From Rhizopus sp. PT2906 (lineage: Eukaryota > Mucoromycota > Mucoromycetes > Mucorales > Rhizopodaceae), in the NCBI GenBank assembly GCA_025529335.1, contig JAMYHX010000334.1, forward strand, positions 1 to 47,826: a stretch of 47,826 nt of DNA. Reading direction: 5' to 3'. This document shows positions 1-11,830 of this stretch, piece after piece. The translations under genes were made by a program, and so were the position numbers. Each line of letters opens with the position of its first letter. The stretch's first letter is position 1. The notes beneath the pieces are model-generated. The model was not told the origin of the DNA. It ran no database searches and was given only the letters and a program-made list of their open reading frames with translations.

Positions 1-727
1 CTTTTTACGCAAATAATTTTTTTATTTTACGACAACATTTTATAAAATTAATGTCAATAATTAATAAAAATACAGTAAACAGCTGACGAACTATGAGAAA
101 GGCAGCCGTACTGTTGAAAGTTGGTCTGATTTTATGAGAATGGAGAGCAAATGATCGGTCAGTAAAGCCGTCAAGAGTCAGCGTCGCGGAAACTCAAGCT
201 TATAAGCTTATGAAGTATTGCAAAGGTCTACCTTCAGACAGCTCAACCAAAGGGGACCAGTGCAATTATGCTCTAGGCTATGTATATTCATAGAATTGGG
301 CTAATGAACAACCTTTAATGGCAGAACATTGATCTATATTATACTCTGTAAATAGTGAAGCACTTCTCAAAGCTATGTAGTCGGAACAACCAATCGATCT
401 GACGGTCTAATCATTGCGGCCCGAGGGTATTTAGATCCATGTGCTGTGAACAGGGTAATGATGTATGCCCTGCTGTAGTCGACCGTGCATCAGTTGGCTG
501 ACAGGTGGATAACACTGGTTGACAACGGTATTTAAAATATCTGTCCCAAAATATACGAGTAGTCTTGATATTAGTGTTAAGTCAAGTGCTTGGTCTTCCT
601 TGTTTGTAAAATATCCTGCGTTATCCCCACGAAAAAGTATCAAAAGAATGAAGAGCCTTTTTTTGTTGTGAAGATATTATTAACTTTTTATGTGTGTAAA
701 TACTATAAATATAATACATGTGTGACT
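1..727. other. Intergenic, no supported gene
   Basis: Downstream flank of the nucleoside transporter. I see only short chance reading frames, with no recognisable protein motif, RNA gene or repeat. Confidence 0.5.
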
Positions 728-2710
728 TTAATTAAGCATGCCTGCAACAGAGGCAGACAACCAAGTACTTATTGATCCACAAATCAAGGCAGAAATAGCC
801 AGTCTCGAGATATCGCCTGATCTAGTTGGAGCCAATGTGCTCAGCACACCCACTTGCATACCGACAGATCCAAAATTGGCAAAACCACAGAGAGCATAAG
901 TTGCTACAAGCTGAGAACGAACTGAGAGAAGACCCTTGTAGGTGGTGATCATTTCTTGGTAAGCAACAAATTCATTAGCCCAAATCTTGATGGCCATCAA
1001 TCGACCGACAGAAACGAGATCTTTATCGTCAGCACCAATTAACCAAGCAATCTAATAAAATATAATGAATACCATGTATCACACACCCATTTATAAAAAA
1101 TCTTACAGGAACAAAGACATAACCAGTAATCAATTGCAAGGTCAGATTTTCGATCGTGAGAAAATTACCTAACCAGGTCAAGAAACCGTTAAAGGCGTAA
1201 AGAAGGGCAAGGAGCGAAATCAAATTGGCCATAATCAAAAAGACAATCTCAATACCGACCTTGGCACCTTTACCAGCTGCGTGAAGGATGTTGGTGGTTT
1301 CGCCACTAGCGGAATAAGTAGGAATGACTTTCATGTGCTTGGCAATAGATTCTTCGGTTTCGGGGTACCTGAGCTTTGAGACTGCGATAGAACAGGGAAT
1401 GGACATGATACAGGAAGTCAACAGAGCTTCACCAGATACACCCATAGCCATATAACCATACAGGACGGAACCGGAGATGGTAGCAAAACCACAGGTAAGG
1501 ACCATGTGTATTTCAGATTTGGTCAAATCCTTGATCAAGGGTTCAATGAGCAAAGCGTTTTCACAAGAACCAAGGAAAGGCTATTCAAAAAAAATTTTTT
1601 TTTGGTTAGCGGACAATCATGAACATGGATGGGTTTCACTTCAATGACTTACAGCGGCAATAGTAACAATGGATTCAGCTCCTGAGACGTCTAAAAGAGT
1701 AACAAAGATGACAGATAATTTCTTAATGATCCATTGAACAGCGCCCACATAGTAGAGCATTTGCACAGTGGAGGCAAAGAAAATAATGGCAGGAAAGACA
1801 GTAATAGCAAAGACACCTGAATTTGCGGCTGTGTCACCAAACACAAAATCAGAGCCAAACCATGAGTAGTGCAGATAACTCTCGGCAAAGGTTGACAACC
1901 ATTGGAAAATGTCATGGCCTACACTACATCTAAACACGAACAAGGCCAACACAAATTGCATAAAGATTGCAGTAGTGATTGTGTTCCATTGAACGGCCTT
2001 ACGATGCTAAATAAGGGTATATAAAAATCAAAAGCGTATTCCCTACGGCCCTTATTCTTTTGATAGTTTACCACTGAAGTAATGTAAGTTCCAAATATGA
2101 ACACAAAGAAACCAACAAGAGCAATTAATCTTCTCAGTCTTGGTGATTCTTCTTTTTCTGGGAAGGAAAATACAGTGATGACGATGACAGCGATGACGAT
2201 AATTGCCCAAGCAATAGTACGAACGCGATGACTGAATCGTTTACATATAATATCGGATATGGAGCCGACAACATAGTTCCATGGGTTGGTGATGATGGTG
2301 GTAGGGACATAGCAAAAGAATAAGAATAGTGTGATGTATAAATAAATAAGGCCGAGGACTAATAATTCTTGATTGTATCCTTTAGGAATCTGCAATGCGT
2401 AGGCAGCACATAAGAAACCAGTTATAATGAGCCAGCATGCAAGGCTGCATCATCGTTATTAGTTCATATCAATTAAAAAACAAATATGAACCTACTGAAT
2501 ATATTTTCTAAATCTTGAATAAAAAGTTGGTTTTGTCTCTTCAGTGGAAGAAGTTTCGTATTCTGCTTGTTCGACTACATTCATCTTTTCAAACACATAA
2601 TTGGCCGGATCCGCCTTTTCATCATGATATTCTGGAGTTGTAGAAGGGAAAGGGGGAGTAATCTGATCATTACTACTACTACTACTACTCGTCGTTTTAT
2701 GTGCGTCCAT
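728..2710 (-). CDS. Concentrative nucleoside transporter (CNT/SLC28 family)
   Basis: Five exons: 2710-2496, 2444-2072, 2006-1653, 1580-1107 and 1051-728, giving 579 aa. The first ~70 residues are Ser/Thr-rich and probably cytosolic; the rest is strongly hydrophobic with many membrane segments. The CNT signature is present: A-x-K-x3-NEFVAY at residues 492-503. Other family blocks are FVFGD and the FFASTVQMLYYVG segment. The family imports nucleosides with a cation (H+ or Na+) across the plasma membrane. The second intron was set at GTAAAC (donor base 2071) because it keeps phase and joins ITSV to HRKAVQW, as in animal CNT proteins. The region normally reading G-Q-T/S-E reads GSCEN here, so substrate or ion preference may differ. 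Substrate is not deducible from sequence alone. Confidence 0.93.
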
Positions 2711-5032
2711 GATACAGAGGGAATCGGAAAGAAAAGGGATAAATCAAACACTGCATTAAATATTAAGAGTCTCTCCTGTCCAAACAAATAAAAATTTTTT
2801 ATTGGAGAATGAACCTATTAGAAGTTAAACTTTCTATTAAAAAAAATTTTTTTTCCAAACTAATCCATAGTTACTTAATTCATTGCCATGTTACGGAACG
2901 TCGTACATTCAATATAAATCGGGATAAGATAGTAAAACAAAAGACGATACAGAAAAGGGTAGTAGGTTGATATGCTACTTTTGGAATCACATGGTACTAC
3001 AGTCAAGGGTGATAACGGTCATTCTATAAGAACTGTTTATTGATAGGCTCTGTGTTCAATCACCTTGATATACATATATACCCTGATTCTTTTTGCATCA
3101 GGCAAGGTATTTTTTTTTTATTATAACCTTCATATGACTTTATGCAGTAGCAATTCTTACGTAATTTTCTCATCCAACCTATCGTGCACATACCTGATAC
3201 TCTTTTTTTTTTGTTGAGAAGATACTTTCATGGGTAGTACGGTAAGTTCTATTCTTTGGATTGATACACCAAGAATATCTTTGGTCAGACGATCAAGACA
3301 CTGACAGACTAGATAAAAAGACTAGTTTAGCATTAACAAAACTGATAAACCGTTCTTTATTACGTCAAAGGAGCTCAGACTATTATTCTTCAAATGACAA
3401 GGAAGTAAAGAGCTACTAATCAAAAGGACTCCTTCATATACTCGTTGTAAAAGAATGATCTGTTCAAATAAGGGAACTCGGTTTGTCCCGGGGCCGAAAA
3501 CATTACTCAAATAAGCCAATAGCTCCTTTTTTATATATTGTAGTTTACCGGTGTTAAGTGTAAAGAAGGCAACAAATAAAAAAACTGCCGGTTTCAGGTT
3601 GAATAATGCCTTTTTGAGTGAATTACTATCACGCTTTTTCGAAAATACATTGGTACACTCAAACTATAATTGTTCGGCTTCATTTTAACAAACATTCATC
3701 TAAAAGTAATAAGTCCAAAGTTCGTAATTGGTTGAAAGCTTTGGGAATCTCGCATGATACTACAATATCATGACCTTATTGACATGAAAGGGTAGCAGAC
3801 AGACATCGTCTTTGACTCGCGAAATATCCACTTAGTATATTCCTATCATGATCCAATCTTTGCATGAAAAACATCACAGAAAATCCATGGGTTTGGAAGG
3901 CCAACATGGCATTTAGCTAGTGTTTGTCTATTATTTCTTTACAAAACAAAGACAAGCAAAGCAGATCATGGTAGAGATTGTACTTGTCAGGTGTACATTG
4001 AGAATTCTTCTCCAAATCCTAAGCTACGCCTAAACACCAATTAATTCAGCTTGGTGATAGTTGCGTGGGGTCTTTTCTTTTGGCTACTGTCCGTTTCAAT
4101 ATTTGTCCATAGCTGTGATATTATCGAATAAAATAGCTTATCTCGGAAACATAAGAATACAAATAGATGAAGTATGTCTCTTTTTAATGCTTTTATTAAC
4201 AGAGTAAGGAAGACATTCATGGAGGAAAAAGAAATTAACATTCTTTTGTAGAATGGGGATACTATATAAAGTATACTTTTAAAGATAACTGCAAATCCAA
4301 AAAAGGTAGTGCCCCAAAACTGCAAAATGCTCTTTTGAAGGCTGTTCAAGTGAAAAATGCATTATGTAATTCGACTTGTATCTGAATGCTACAACTCAAA
4401 GTGGCATATAGTTTATAGAACGTGCTTTCAACAATAATTTTATTTGTACCCTATCACTCTTTAAGGCTTTTCATCAGCAATCATAGTTTGTAGTAATGCA
4501 TTGAATACATTTATACTTTACTCATAATACGCTGACTTATTTTGCTTTTAAAAAGTAAGAAAATTAGATTTACATTGCGAGTAGAACCTTTGGCTGTATA
4601 ACATTTAAATAGTCTCTCTTTTACCTACCAAATCAATAGAATCGTACTACTCACTCATAGTATTACACCTTGTTTCATAAAACAAAGATGGTGATGTATT
4701 ATAACTTTGCCTTCAATTTATTGACAATAGCTGTCCAGCAATCGAGTGCTTAAATGTTTTTGCTTATTAATTCCACTGTTACTTAGATTCTTGTGAGCTT
4801 CTCAGTGCCAAGTTGATCAATGATGCGTAATAAGGGTGTAATTGTACCCATTGGCATTGGTATAGTTCTGATACTGTGCATATCTTCAATATATTAACAT
4901 GAAGTGATTTAGAAAAATATTTATTTATTAAAAATTATTCCCGAGAGCCAATGTGTTGCACTCAAGAAAACCTAAAAGAGAAGAAAAAAAAAAAAGGTCA
5001 GCAACGATGCCAAAAGACTTTTAAAGGCTGTG
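2711..5032. other. Long gene-poor region
   Basis: About 2.3 kb between the transporter start and a possible small gene. It is AT-rich with poly-T runs near 3110 and 3200. Short frames at 3322-3519 and 4041-4349 (minus) are hydrophobic and AT-driven, with no family motif and no convincing splice partners. The first few hundred bases presumably hold the transporter promoter; no specific site can be named. Confidence 0.5.
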
Positions 5033-5279
5033 ATGACATTCTTCAGGTCAGCCATTGACCATCAGAACAAGGTACTCATAAAAGCCATCAGACTATCAAA
5101 TACCAAGCGACCAGCAAAGACCCGCAGTAGCAGACGTGCCGTTGAGGTATGCATTAGCTGAGCCTTGTTAATTGTTAACTAGCTTATGTATTCCTTTGCG
5201 CCAGCCAGACAGCAGGAAGCATCATCAACAATCTGTCACAGCCGTGATCTCAGATAACCAGCTCCCAGCTAACTACTAG
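5033..5279 (+). CDS. Possible small two-exon gene, unknown
   Basis: Exon 1 at 5033-5146 (ATGACATTC...) ends at a GTATGC donor. A CAG acceptor at 5202-5204 opens exon 2 (5205-5279, TAG stop), giving a 62-aa basic protein rich in Lys, Arg, Ser and His. Phase is kept across the intron and composition is more protein-like than the flanks. The same frame is open upstream to 4976, so a longer first exon is possible. I recognise no domain. It could be a small unknown gene or a fragment of a decayed mobile element. Confidence 0.3.
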
Positions 5280-5496
5280 CTCCCTGTAAAGATTCCAATC
5301 GTTTCAATGATGAAATCATTAAATAACAGATTTTGTTTACTTAACGCTCTAATGAGCGCTATGGTAAATGCCCGCTGGGACGTGATCAGAAAAACAATTG
5401 AAAGAGACCTCCTCTGGGCTCGTAATTTTTATTTCTAGATATAAGCTTGGAAAGAGTGTATGATATTCTAAAGTTAAATTTCTAGAAGGCAAGGAA

Positions 5497-6852
5497 TTAA
5501 GGTAAAACAACGTATTTCTGCAAGTGATCAGGAATAGCATTAGACAGATTCTTAGATTCTAACCAAGTACGACCTTGAATGCACACGTTAATATTTAGAC
5601 TTTTTCTTTTTTTTTTTTTGAAGTACTTACTGAAGAGACGAGATTGGTATCTATAGGCACCATCACACAAAAGAGTGACAATCTTTTTGCCTGTTATACC
5701 CTGTGAGTTATTGCCTTTGTTTTTTTTTTTTGGTTGATTTACCTTTTCCGAGCTGCTGAGCCATCTGTACAGCAGCTACAACATTCAATGCAGAGGATGC
5801 TCCAACATAAATACCCTCTTCATCCAGCAAACGATACACCATGGCAATGGTATCCTCATCCTTGATATTCAATGCTCCGTCAATCAAGTCTACATCAGGA
5901 GCCAAGTTATCGGTTACACGACCTTGTCCAATGCCTTCTGTGATGGAAGATCCACTGCGATCCATCAATTTGCGGCCGCTGGTAAAATAACTGAATAAGA
6001 CAGATCCAGGAGGATCAGCCAAGAAGATCTTGACATTATCTCCCTTCTTATCCTTCAAATAGCGTGCTGTACCTGCCAAGGAACCGCCTGTGCCTGTAGC
6101 ACAAACAAACCCATCCACTTCACCATTGGTTTGTGCATAGATTTCAGGCCCTGTAGTTTCGATGTGAGCACGGCGATTGGCTGTGTTATCAAACTGGTTG
6201 GTCCAGACGGCGTTCTCCAGGGACTCAGCATGGCGTCTGGCTTGGTGGTTATAGTTCTGTGGGTTGTCAAATGCAACTGCAGGTACAGGATATACTTCAG
6301 CACCCAGCATACGAAGCAAATCAATCTTTTCCTGAGACTATATTACATCGTTAGTTTTCCAACTCAAAGATCATGTCTACGTCTGCTTACCTGGGTGTTG
6401 GGCATGTAAATAACACACTTGTATCCCTTTGCACGACAAACGTGGGCTAATCCAATACCGGTATTTCCTGCTGTACCTTCAACAACAGTGCCTCCGGGCT
6501 TGATCAATCCCCTTTCTTCTGCATCCTTTACGATATATAAAGCAGCACGATCTTTGACAGAACCACCAGGGTTCATGAATTCAGCTTTAGCCAAGATCTC
6601 AGAGCCGGTTTCTTCACTCAATCGATTCAATCGGATCTATACATATAAATGTGTTAACCCCTGTTCAGAGCTGTCATCATTGATTATACTTACAAGAGGT
6701 GTGTTTCCAATGGCCCCAATAAATCCATTGGTAATCTATTATACATATCAGAATCTTTGAATCTCATTCTATCTTTTTCTTACACCAGGACGAGAGCCGG
6801 GATGAACTGTGGAGTATGCACGGCGAGCAAGTAAAGAGAATGGCTTGATCAT
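5497..6852 (-). CDS. Cysteine synthase (O-acetylserine sulfhydrylase), mitochondrial type
   Basis: Six exons: 6852-6784, 6735-6694, 6636-6391, 6337-5743, 5690-5631 and 5573-5497, giving 362 aa. This is a PLP enzyme of the cysteine synthase/CBS family that forms L-cysteine from O-acetylserine and sulfide. Visible motifs: IGNTPL near the start; NPGGSVKDRAA with PLP lysine K65; the substrate loop EGTAGNTG; the phosphate-binding GTGGSLAG; and the C-terminal block LLCDGAYRYQSRLFS. The N-terminus (MIKPFSLLARRAYS) is basic and amphipathic, which suggests mitochondrial import. It resembles the fungal cys-12/Cys11 branch rather than the CBS regulatory form, as there is no CBS pair. The fourth intron acceptor is placed at AACAG (exon base 5690) because that alone keeps frame. 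It is divergent from RPL23. Confidence 0.93.
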
Positions 6853-7436
6853 TGATTATTAATAAGAAAAGAAATAAACAAGGAAAGGAAAAAAGATGGT
6901 TGTGGGTAAATATCGGAGTTACTTGAATGACGCGATTTATTATGCCAGGAATTGGTTCATCAATTGATCAACGGCTATTCTCTTCCTCTAAAGCAATGTG
7001 CTCTACATATATTAATAATTAAGTGCTGTTCTATGTCATTACGTTACATAGTAACCTAACTACTTCATCTTCTTCAAGTGAATTATATTGTCTTTGTAAT
7101 TATTGCTTACAAAGATATAGATTATTTCATTTGAAGCTTGACCTGTGTTTTAACAAATACTGTACATGTATTGATTAAGCATTTCCATAATTACTTTGTT
7201 ATTGTGGTGGGGGTTGTAAGTCTCTCTCTCTCTCTTTGCTCAGCCAATGAAGTTGCTTGATAAACAGTAATGAAGCAGTGAAACGCTTATTTGGTCGGAA
7301 TGAACTTTGATGTCCGGACACTCCGGAATGTTACACAAACCCACCAACAGTAGGCAGGTGGGGCGAGACACACAAATCACAGTTCAAAAACGTCAAAGAG
7401 AAAGTTCCTTCCTCTCTCAATCCATAACTCTGCGCA
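6853..7436. promoter_or_regulatory. Divergent intergenic region, cysteine synthase / RPL23
   Basis: 584 bp between two divergent starts, so it should hold both promoters. It carries a (CT)n tract near 7218-7235. Just upstream of RPL23 there are two closely spaced copies of the palindrome TCCGGA (about 7312-7328). The assignment as promoter is positional only. Confidence 0.45.
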
Positions 7437-8318
7437 ATGCCTAAAGGTAAATCCGTGTAAAGTATCAGCAATAGCAATCAAATATAAAGGGGAGGAAGAG
7501 GAGGATGGATGCATTCAGTGGAATAAGAATAGATGATATGGATTCAATCAGACAATCGACATTGGATGCACAGAGGATATATAGAGAACATTATCAGAAA
7601 GATACAGCAAAAGACGTATACATATAAACAAAAGAAAGTGTTCACAGCATTCATCCATCCATCCATGCACTCATTCATCCATTCATAATATAAAACAAAT
7701 TCTCTTCAGCATCTTGAAAACATGGTGACAATGACGAACATTAGGGAAATGTGGTTATAAAAGTAGATTTGCAGCCAATGATGACAAGAGATAGTTAAAT
7801 GCTAAGAGACCGAGTATGATTTCACCTAGATGGCATCTCCCAACTCTTTTCTTTGTTGCTATTGCTGATATAACAATGTGTGAAGTAGGGCAGGAATGCT
7901 AACCATTTCAATAGTTAGTGTTTCCGGCACAAAGTACCGCATGACCCTTGGTCTTCCTGTTGGTGCTGTTATGAATTGCGCCGATAACTCTGGTGCCAAG
8001 AACTTGTACGTTATTGCTGTCCGCAACATCAAGGGTCACTTGAACAGACTCCCCGCCGCCGGTTGTGGTGACATGGTTGTTGCTACCGTCAAGAAGGGTA
8101 AGCCCGAATTGAGAAAGAAGGTTTTGGCTGCTGTTGTTGTTCGTCAACGCAAGGCCTGGCGCCGTAGAGATGGTGTCTTCCTTTACTTTGAAGATAACGC
8201 TGGTGTCATTGTCAACCCCAAGGGTGAAATGAAGGGTTCCGCTATCACTGGTCCCGTTGCCAAGGAATGTGCTGATTTGTGGCCTCGTATTGCCTCTGCT
8301 GCCGGTACCGTCGTTTAA
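7437..8318 (+). CDS. RPL23: 60S ribosomal protein uL14 (L23)
   Basis: Exon 1 is only 10 nt (7437-7446, MPK plus one base) and exon 2 is 7915-8318, giving 137 aa, the same length as yeast Rpl23. The match to uL14 covers the full length: LGLPVGAVMNCADNSGAK, VKKGKPELRKKV, GVFLYFEDNAGVIVNPKGEM and TGPVAKECADLWPRIA. It is a component of the large subunit near the intersubunit face. The 468-nt intron is far longer than any other here and carries a 15-bp inverted repeat and a GCTAAC branch-like site. A tiny first exon followed by a long intron is common in fungal ribosomal protein genes. Confidence 0.97.
7463..7870 (+). repeat. 15-bp inverted repeat inside the RPL23 intron
   Basis: TATCAGCAATAGCAA at 7463-7477 is perfectly complementary to TTGCTATTGCTGATA at 7856-7870. 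The first arm begins 16 nt after the 5' splice site. The second arm ends about 26 nt before a TGCTAAC branch-like motif (7897-7903) and the acceptor at 7914. Pairing would loop out about 380 nt and give the intron an effective length close to that of its neighbours. Confidence 0.7.
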
Positions 8319-8458
8319 ACAACAACTTTAAACTCTTTTATCTAAACAATAAAAATAATGCGTTGTCGCGACACATCTGCGCATGTATTTGTGCTTGTGT
8401 GTATATATATGTATTGAATCTTTATTTAATTTTCTACAAGAACAAACTTTTGCTCTCT

Positions 8459-9923
8459 TTAAATGAGATCAGTAACTACAGAAAAAAAGTGAGTTAACTT
8501 GCCCGAGTCTTATTGTGTGTGTGTGTGAGCTTACCGTTCATGGGCATTTCGTCAATTTGTGTACTGTAATATTGTTCAATATCACGCAAAATCTTCAAAT
8601 CGTCATTCTTTACAAAGTTAATGGCAACGCCCTTACGACCAAATCGACCAGATCGACCAATACGGTGAATGTAGTTTTCACGATTTGTAGGCAAGTCATA
8701 GTTGATAACTAAAGATACCTGCTGCACGTCAATACCACGAGCCCACACATCTGTTGTGATTAATACACGACTATATCTATATAAGTATATTGTCTAAATA
8801 GTCAATAAAACACACATACCTTGCGCCCTGACGGAATTCATCCATAATAGCATTACGTTCCTTTTGTGGCATTTCACCATGCATAGCTGATACTGTAAAG
8901 TTTGCTTCTCTCATCTTTTCAGTCAACCAATCAACCTATTTTATTCCACATAAGTCAGTCAATTCTACATTGTCTCATCATCATCTTCTTACCTTCTTCT
9001 TTGTATTACAAAAGATGACTGCTTGAGTGATCGTCAATGTATCATAGAGATCACACAAGGTATCAAACTTCCACTCTTCACGCTCTACAGCCACAAAGAA
9101 CTGCTTGATACCTTCCAAAGTTAATTCATCACGCTTGACAAGGATTCGAATGGGATCTGTCATGAAGTTGTTGGTCATTTCTAACACATCGTTGGGAAGA
9201 GTGGCGGATAACAAGACGACCTGTGTACCAGGAGGTAAATAGCGATAGATGTCATAAATTTGATCTTTGAATCCCATATTCAACAATTCATCTGCTTCAT
9301 CAAGAATAAGCATTTTGATGTTTCTTGTGCGCAAAACTCGACGACGAATCATATCATACACACGACCTGGAGTTCCAGAGACGATATGAACGCCTGCTTC
9401 CAATTTACGGATATCGTCTCCAATACTTGTACCGCCAATACAAGCGTGACACTGTACGTTCATGTAATCACCCAGGGCCAAGACAACGGTTTGGATCTGC
9501 ATGGCCAATTCACGCGTTGGAGACAATATCAAAGCCTGTGTTTCTCTCACGGTCGTATCGATCGTCTGTAAGGCAGAAATGGAAAATGTCGCAGTTTTAC
9601 CAGTACCAGATTGTGCTTGAGCAATAACATCACGTCCCTTAATGATGGGCAAAATGGCTAAACTATGTTGTGAATAAAAAAAAAGAGAGTCATATTTTTA
9701 CATCTTGTACTTTACCTCTTTGTTGGATTGCTGAGGGCTTTTCAAAGTTGTAAGCATAAATGCCACGAAGTAAATCTTCTTTTAAGCCAATAGAATCAAA
9801 AGTAGGAACTACTTGTACCTACATTCGATAGTGAGCTTTAGTTTCTTTTTATTCGGTTTGGATATTTACAGTTTCTGATGTTTCGAAATCAAGCTTGTTG
9901 TCGGTTGTATGATCAAATGACAT
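8459..9923 (-). CDS. FAL1: DEAD-box RNA helicase eIF4A3 (FAL1), exon-junction complex core
   Basis: Six exons: 9923-9870, 9818-9716, 9657-8993, 8935-8820, 8770-8535 and a 17-nt last exon 8475-8459 (VTDLI stop), giving 396 aa. All DEAD-box motifs are intact: SGTGKT with K73, PTRELA, DEAD at 172-175, SAT, ARGID and HRIGRSGRFGR. I call it eIF4A3 rather than eIF4A1/TIF1 because it reads TDVWARG, IGRSGR, NFVKNDD and LRDIEQYYSTQIDEMPMN, which are eIF4A3 hallmarks. It binds spliced mRNA as an ATP-dependent clamp and, in yeast, acts in 18S rRNA maturation. It is divergent from PdxT and tail-to-tail with RPL23. Confidence 0.96.
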
Positions 9924-11039
9924 CTTTATAAAGAAAATAAACAAAAAATCTCTAGAAAAAAAATGTACAAGTTCGTTAGTCGGCCATTGAATCACCATAA
10001 AAGCAGTCACTGCCGATGCAGAAGACGAGCTTGTCGGAAGTAAGGTCGTTTCCCGCTTTTCATACAAGAGAGAGTGGTGCTGTTATCAAATTTGACAATG
10101 CTTTAAATATAAATAAAAGATTTCTCTTTTTCTTTTTCATCCGCTTTAACACAGGATATCTGATCATTTTACTTTCTAGCCACGCTACGGCACGTTGAAA
10201 AGTTTAAATATAGTGATCGGCGTATTTCAACTTGTGGAAAATAAGTAATTGTACAAAGTCGAGCGTATCCAATTGACCATGAAGGTTGCTGATATTTCTC
10301 TATTCATTGCTCAATCAAGCAAGATCGCCAAAATCTTATCAAGCTTTGAGCATATTCTCAATCATGGCACTCATAATTACGACTATCATATGTCACTGGA
10401 AACAGTCTGGAAGTTTAAAGCTTGTTTACTGACGTATTTGATATGAATCATTATAATGAATCTTGCAGTAGAGCATACATTCTACTTTATATCCAACAAG
10501 CAACGTGCCCAGCATGTCCAAGCATTTATGTGAATGCGAAACAAAAGCCCTTGAACAAGACATCGAATTTGTCAGCTTAGACGAACTTGCTTTTCGTACA
10601 GCATGAATTTATTTTCCACGGAAGGCAAATTTACTTTCTAGAAAGAGTGTATAATTTTTTATCACTAAATTGAATTCGAAATCCTGTATCTATGGCAACC
10701 TATGATAACATTTCTATCGCTGATTACACAAAAAGGAATAGGATTTGACATGGTGTCAAATTGAGTCATAGGTCAAGAAAGTAATGATTATTGATAATAG
10801 TATTGAATGCATATTTTTTAATTGTTTTAGTATCGATTGAATGATTGATAAAATAGAAGGTCTGATAACATAAAGAGAGTATCCGCAGCTTCATCTTACT
10901 GGACGTCTTTTATCTTACCAATGATATGCCCGTGCGAAAAAAGATCAGTGGAGATTAAATCAGAGTGACTCTTTATTCACTTGTGTTTAAAAAGCTTGAC
11001 TCATATTTTTTTTATTATTCTTTTGTATTCCATTCAACA
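9924..11039. other. Intergenic, divergent promoters plus unexplained frames
   Basis: 1.1 kb between divergent eIF4A3 and PdxT. A plus-strand frame at 10249-10446, and a second at about 10455-10560 in another phase, have fairly protein-like composition. I cannot join them by credible splice sites or recognise a family. They may be remnants of a decayed gene. Confidence 0.4.
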
Positions 11040-11744
11040 ATGTCAAACGATATCATCCAAGTAGTTATTGGCGTTCTTGGTAAATATCTTATTTATCTTT
11101 AATCGATAGTTCATAAAAAATAACTTTTAATATGAAAAAAAGCTTTACAAGGTGCATTCATCGAACATATGCACATGTTAAAGAAAATCCCTCAAGTCAA
11201 GGATGTTATTGCTGTACGCACAGAGGAACAATTAAAGCAAATAGATGCATTGATCATCCCTGGAGGTGAATCTACCTCGATGGCTCTTATTGCCGAGCGT
11301 TGCAATATGCTCGAACCACTCCGTGCTTTCGTTCAACAGAAGCCTACTTGGGGTACTTGTGCAGGCATGATCATACTCGCCAAGGAAGCACACGGTGCCA
11401 AAAAAGGTGGTCAACAGCTGTTGAATGCCTTGGATGTCTCTGTGAACCGCAACCAGTTTGGTTCACAAAAGGAAAGTTTCAAGACACTGCTACATTTACC
11501 AGATATTCTCGGACAAGAGCCATTTGATGCTGTCTTTATCCGTGCACCTGTCATTTCTGAAATCAAATCTCCCAATGTCAAGGTAGTTGGTCGTTTAGAA
11601 CAAAAGGTGGGACAAACAGAGGCAGAGACTGCTGTAGCCGTGCTTCAGGATCACTTGTTTGCCACTGCTTTTCATCCAGAATTGACCAATGACAATCGCC
11701 TTCATGTATTCTTTGTTAATTTGGCCATCAAGTATAAGCAATAA
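11040..11744 (+). CDS. SNO1: Pyridoxal 5'-phosphate synthase glutaminase subunit (PdxT/SNO)
   Basis: Two exons, 11040-11079 and 11143-11744, giving 213 aa. It is a class I glutamine amidotransferase that hydrolyses glutamine and channels ammonia to the PdxS/SNZ synthase for vitamin B6 production. The start VVIGVLALQGAFIEHM is the family N-terminus. The substrate loop PGGEST lies at 53-58, the nucleophile in WGTCAGM is C86, and the His/Glu of FHPELT are H191 and E193, so the catalytic triad is complete. The partner PdxS is not in this window, so the two subunits are not adjacent as they are in yeast SNO/SNZ pairs. Confidence 0.95.
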
Positions 11745-11830
11745 TACCCCCCCTCCTTCCTTCTTTGTTGTACTTTTAAAAAAATATGTATTTATTATAA
11801 TAATATAGACATGAAATAAACGATGATTGT

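Noticed and set aside
2007..2046. Nucleoside transporter intron starting at GTAGGG (donor base 2046)
   Set aside because: It leaves the frame one base out of phase with the next exon; the GTAAAC donor at 2071 keeps phase and gives a better family match.
4041..4349. 102-codon minus-strand frame as a gene
   Set aside because: Hydrophobic, AT-driven composition without a motif, promoter-like context or splice partners.
7779..7869. Box C/D snoRNA in the RPL23 intron (ATGATGA near 7779, CTGA near 7866)
   Set aside because: The flanks of the putative boxes do not form a terminal stem, and the CTGA is part of the intron's inverted-repeat arm, which explains it better.
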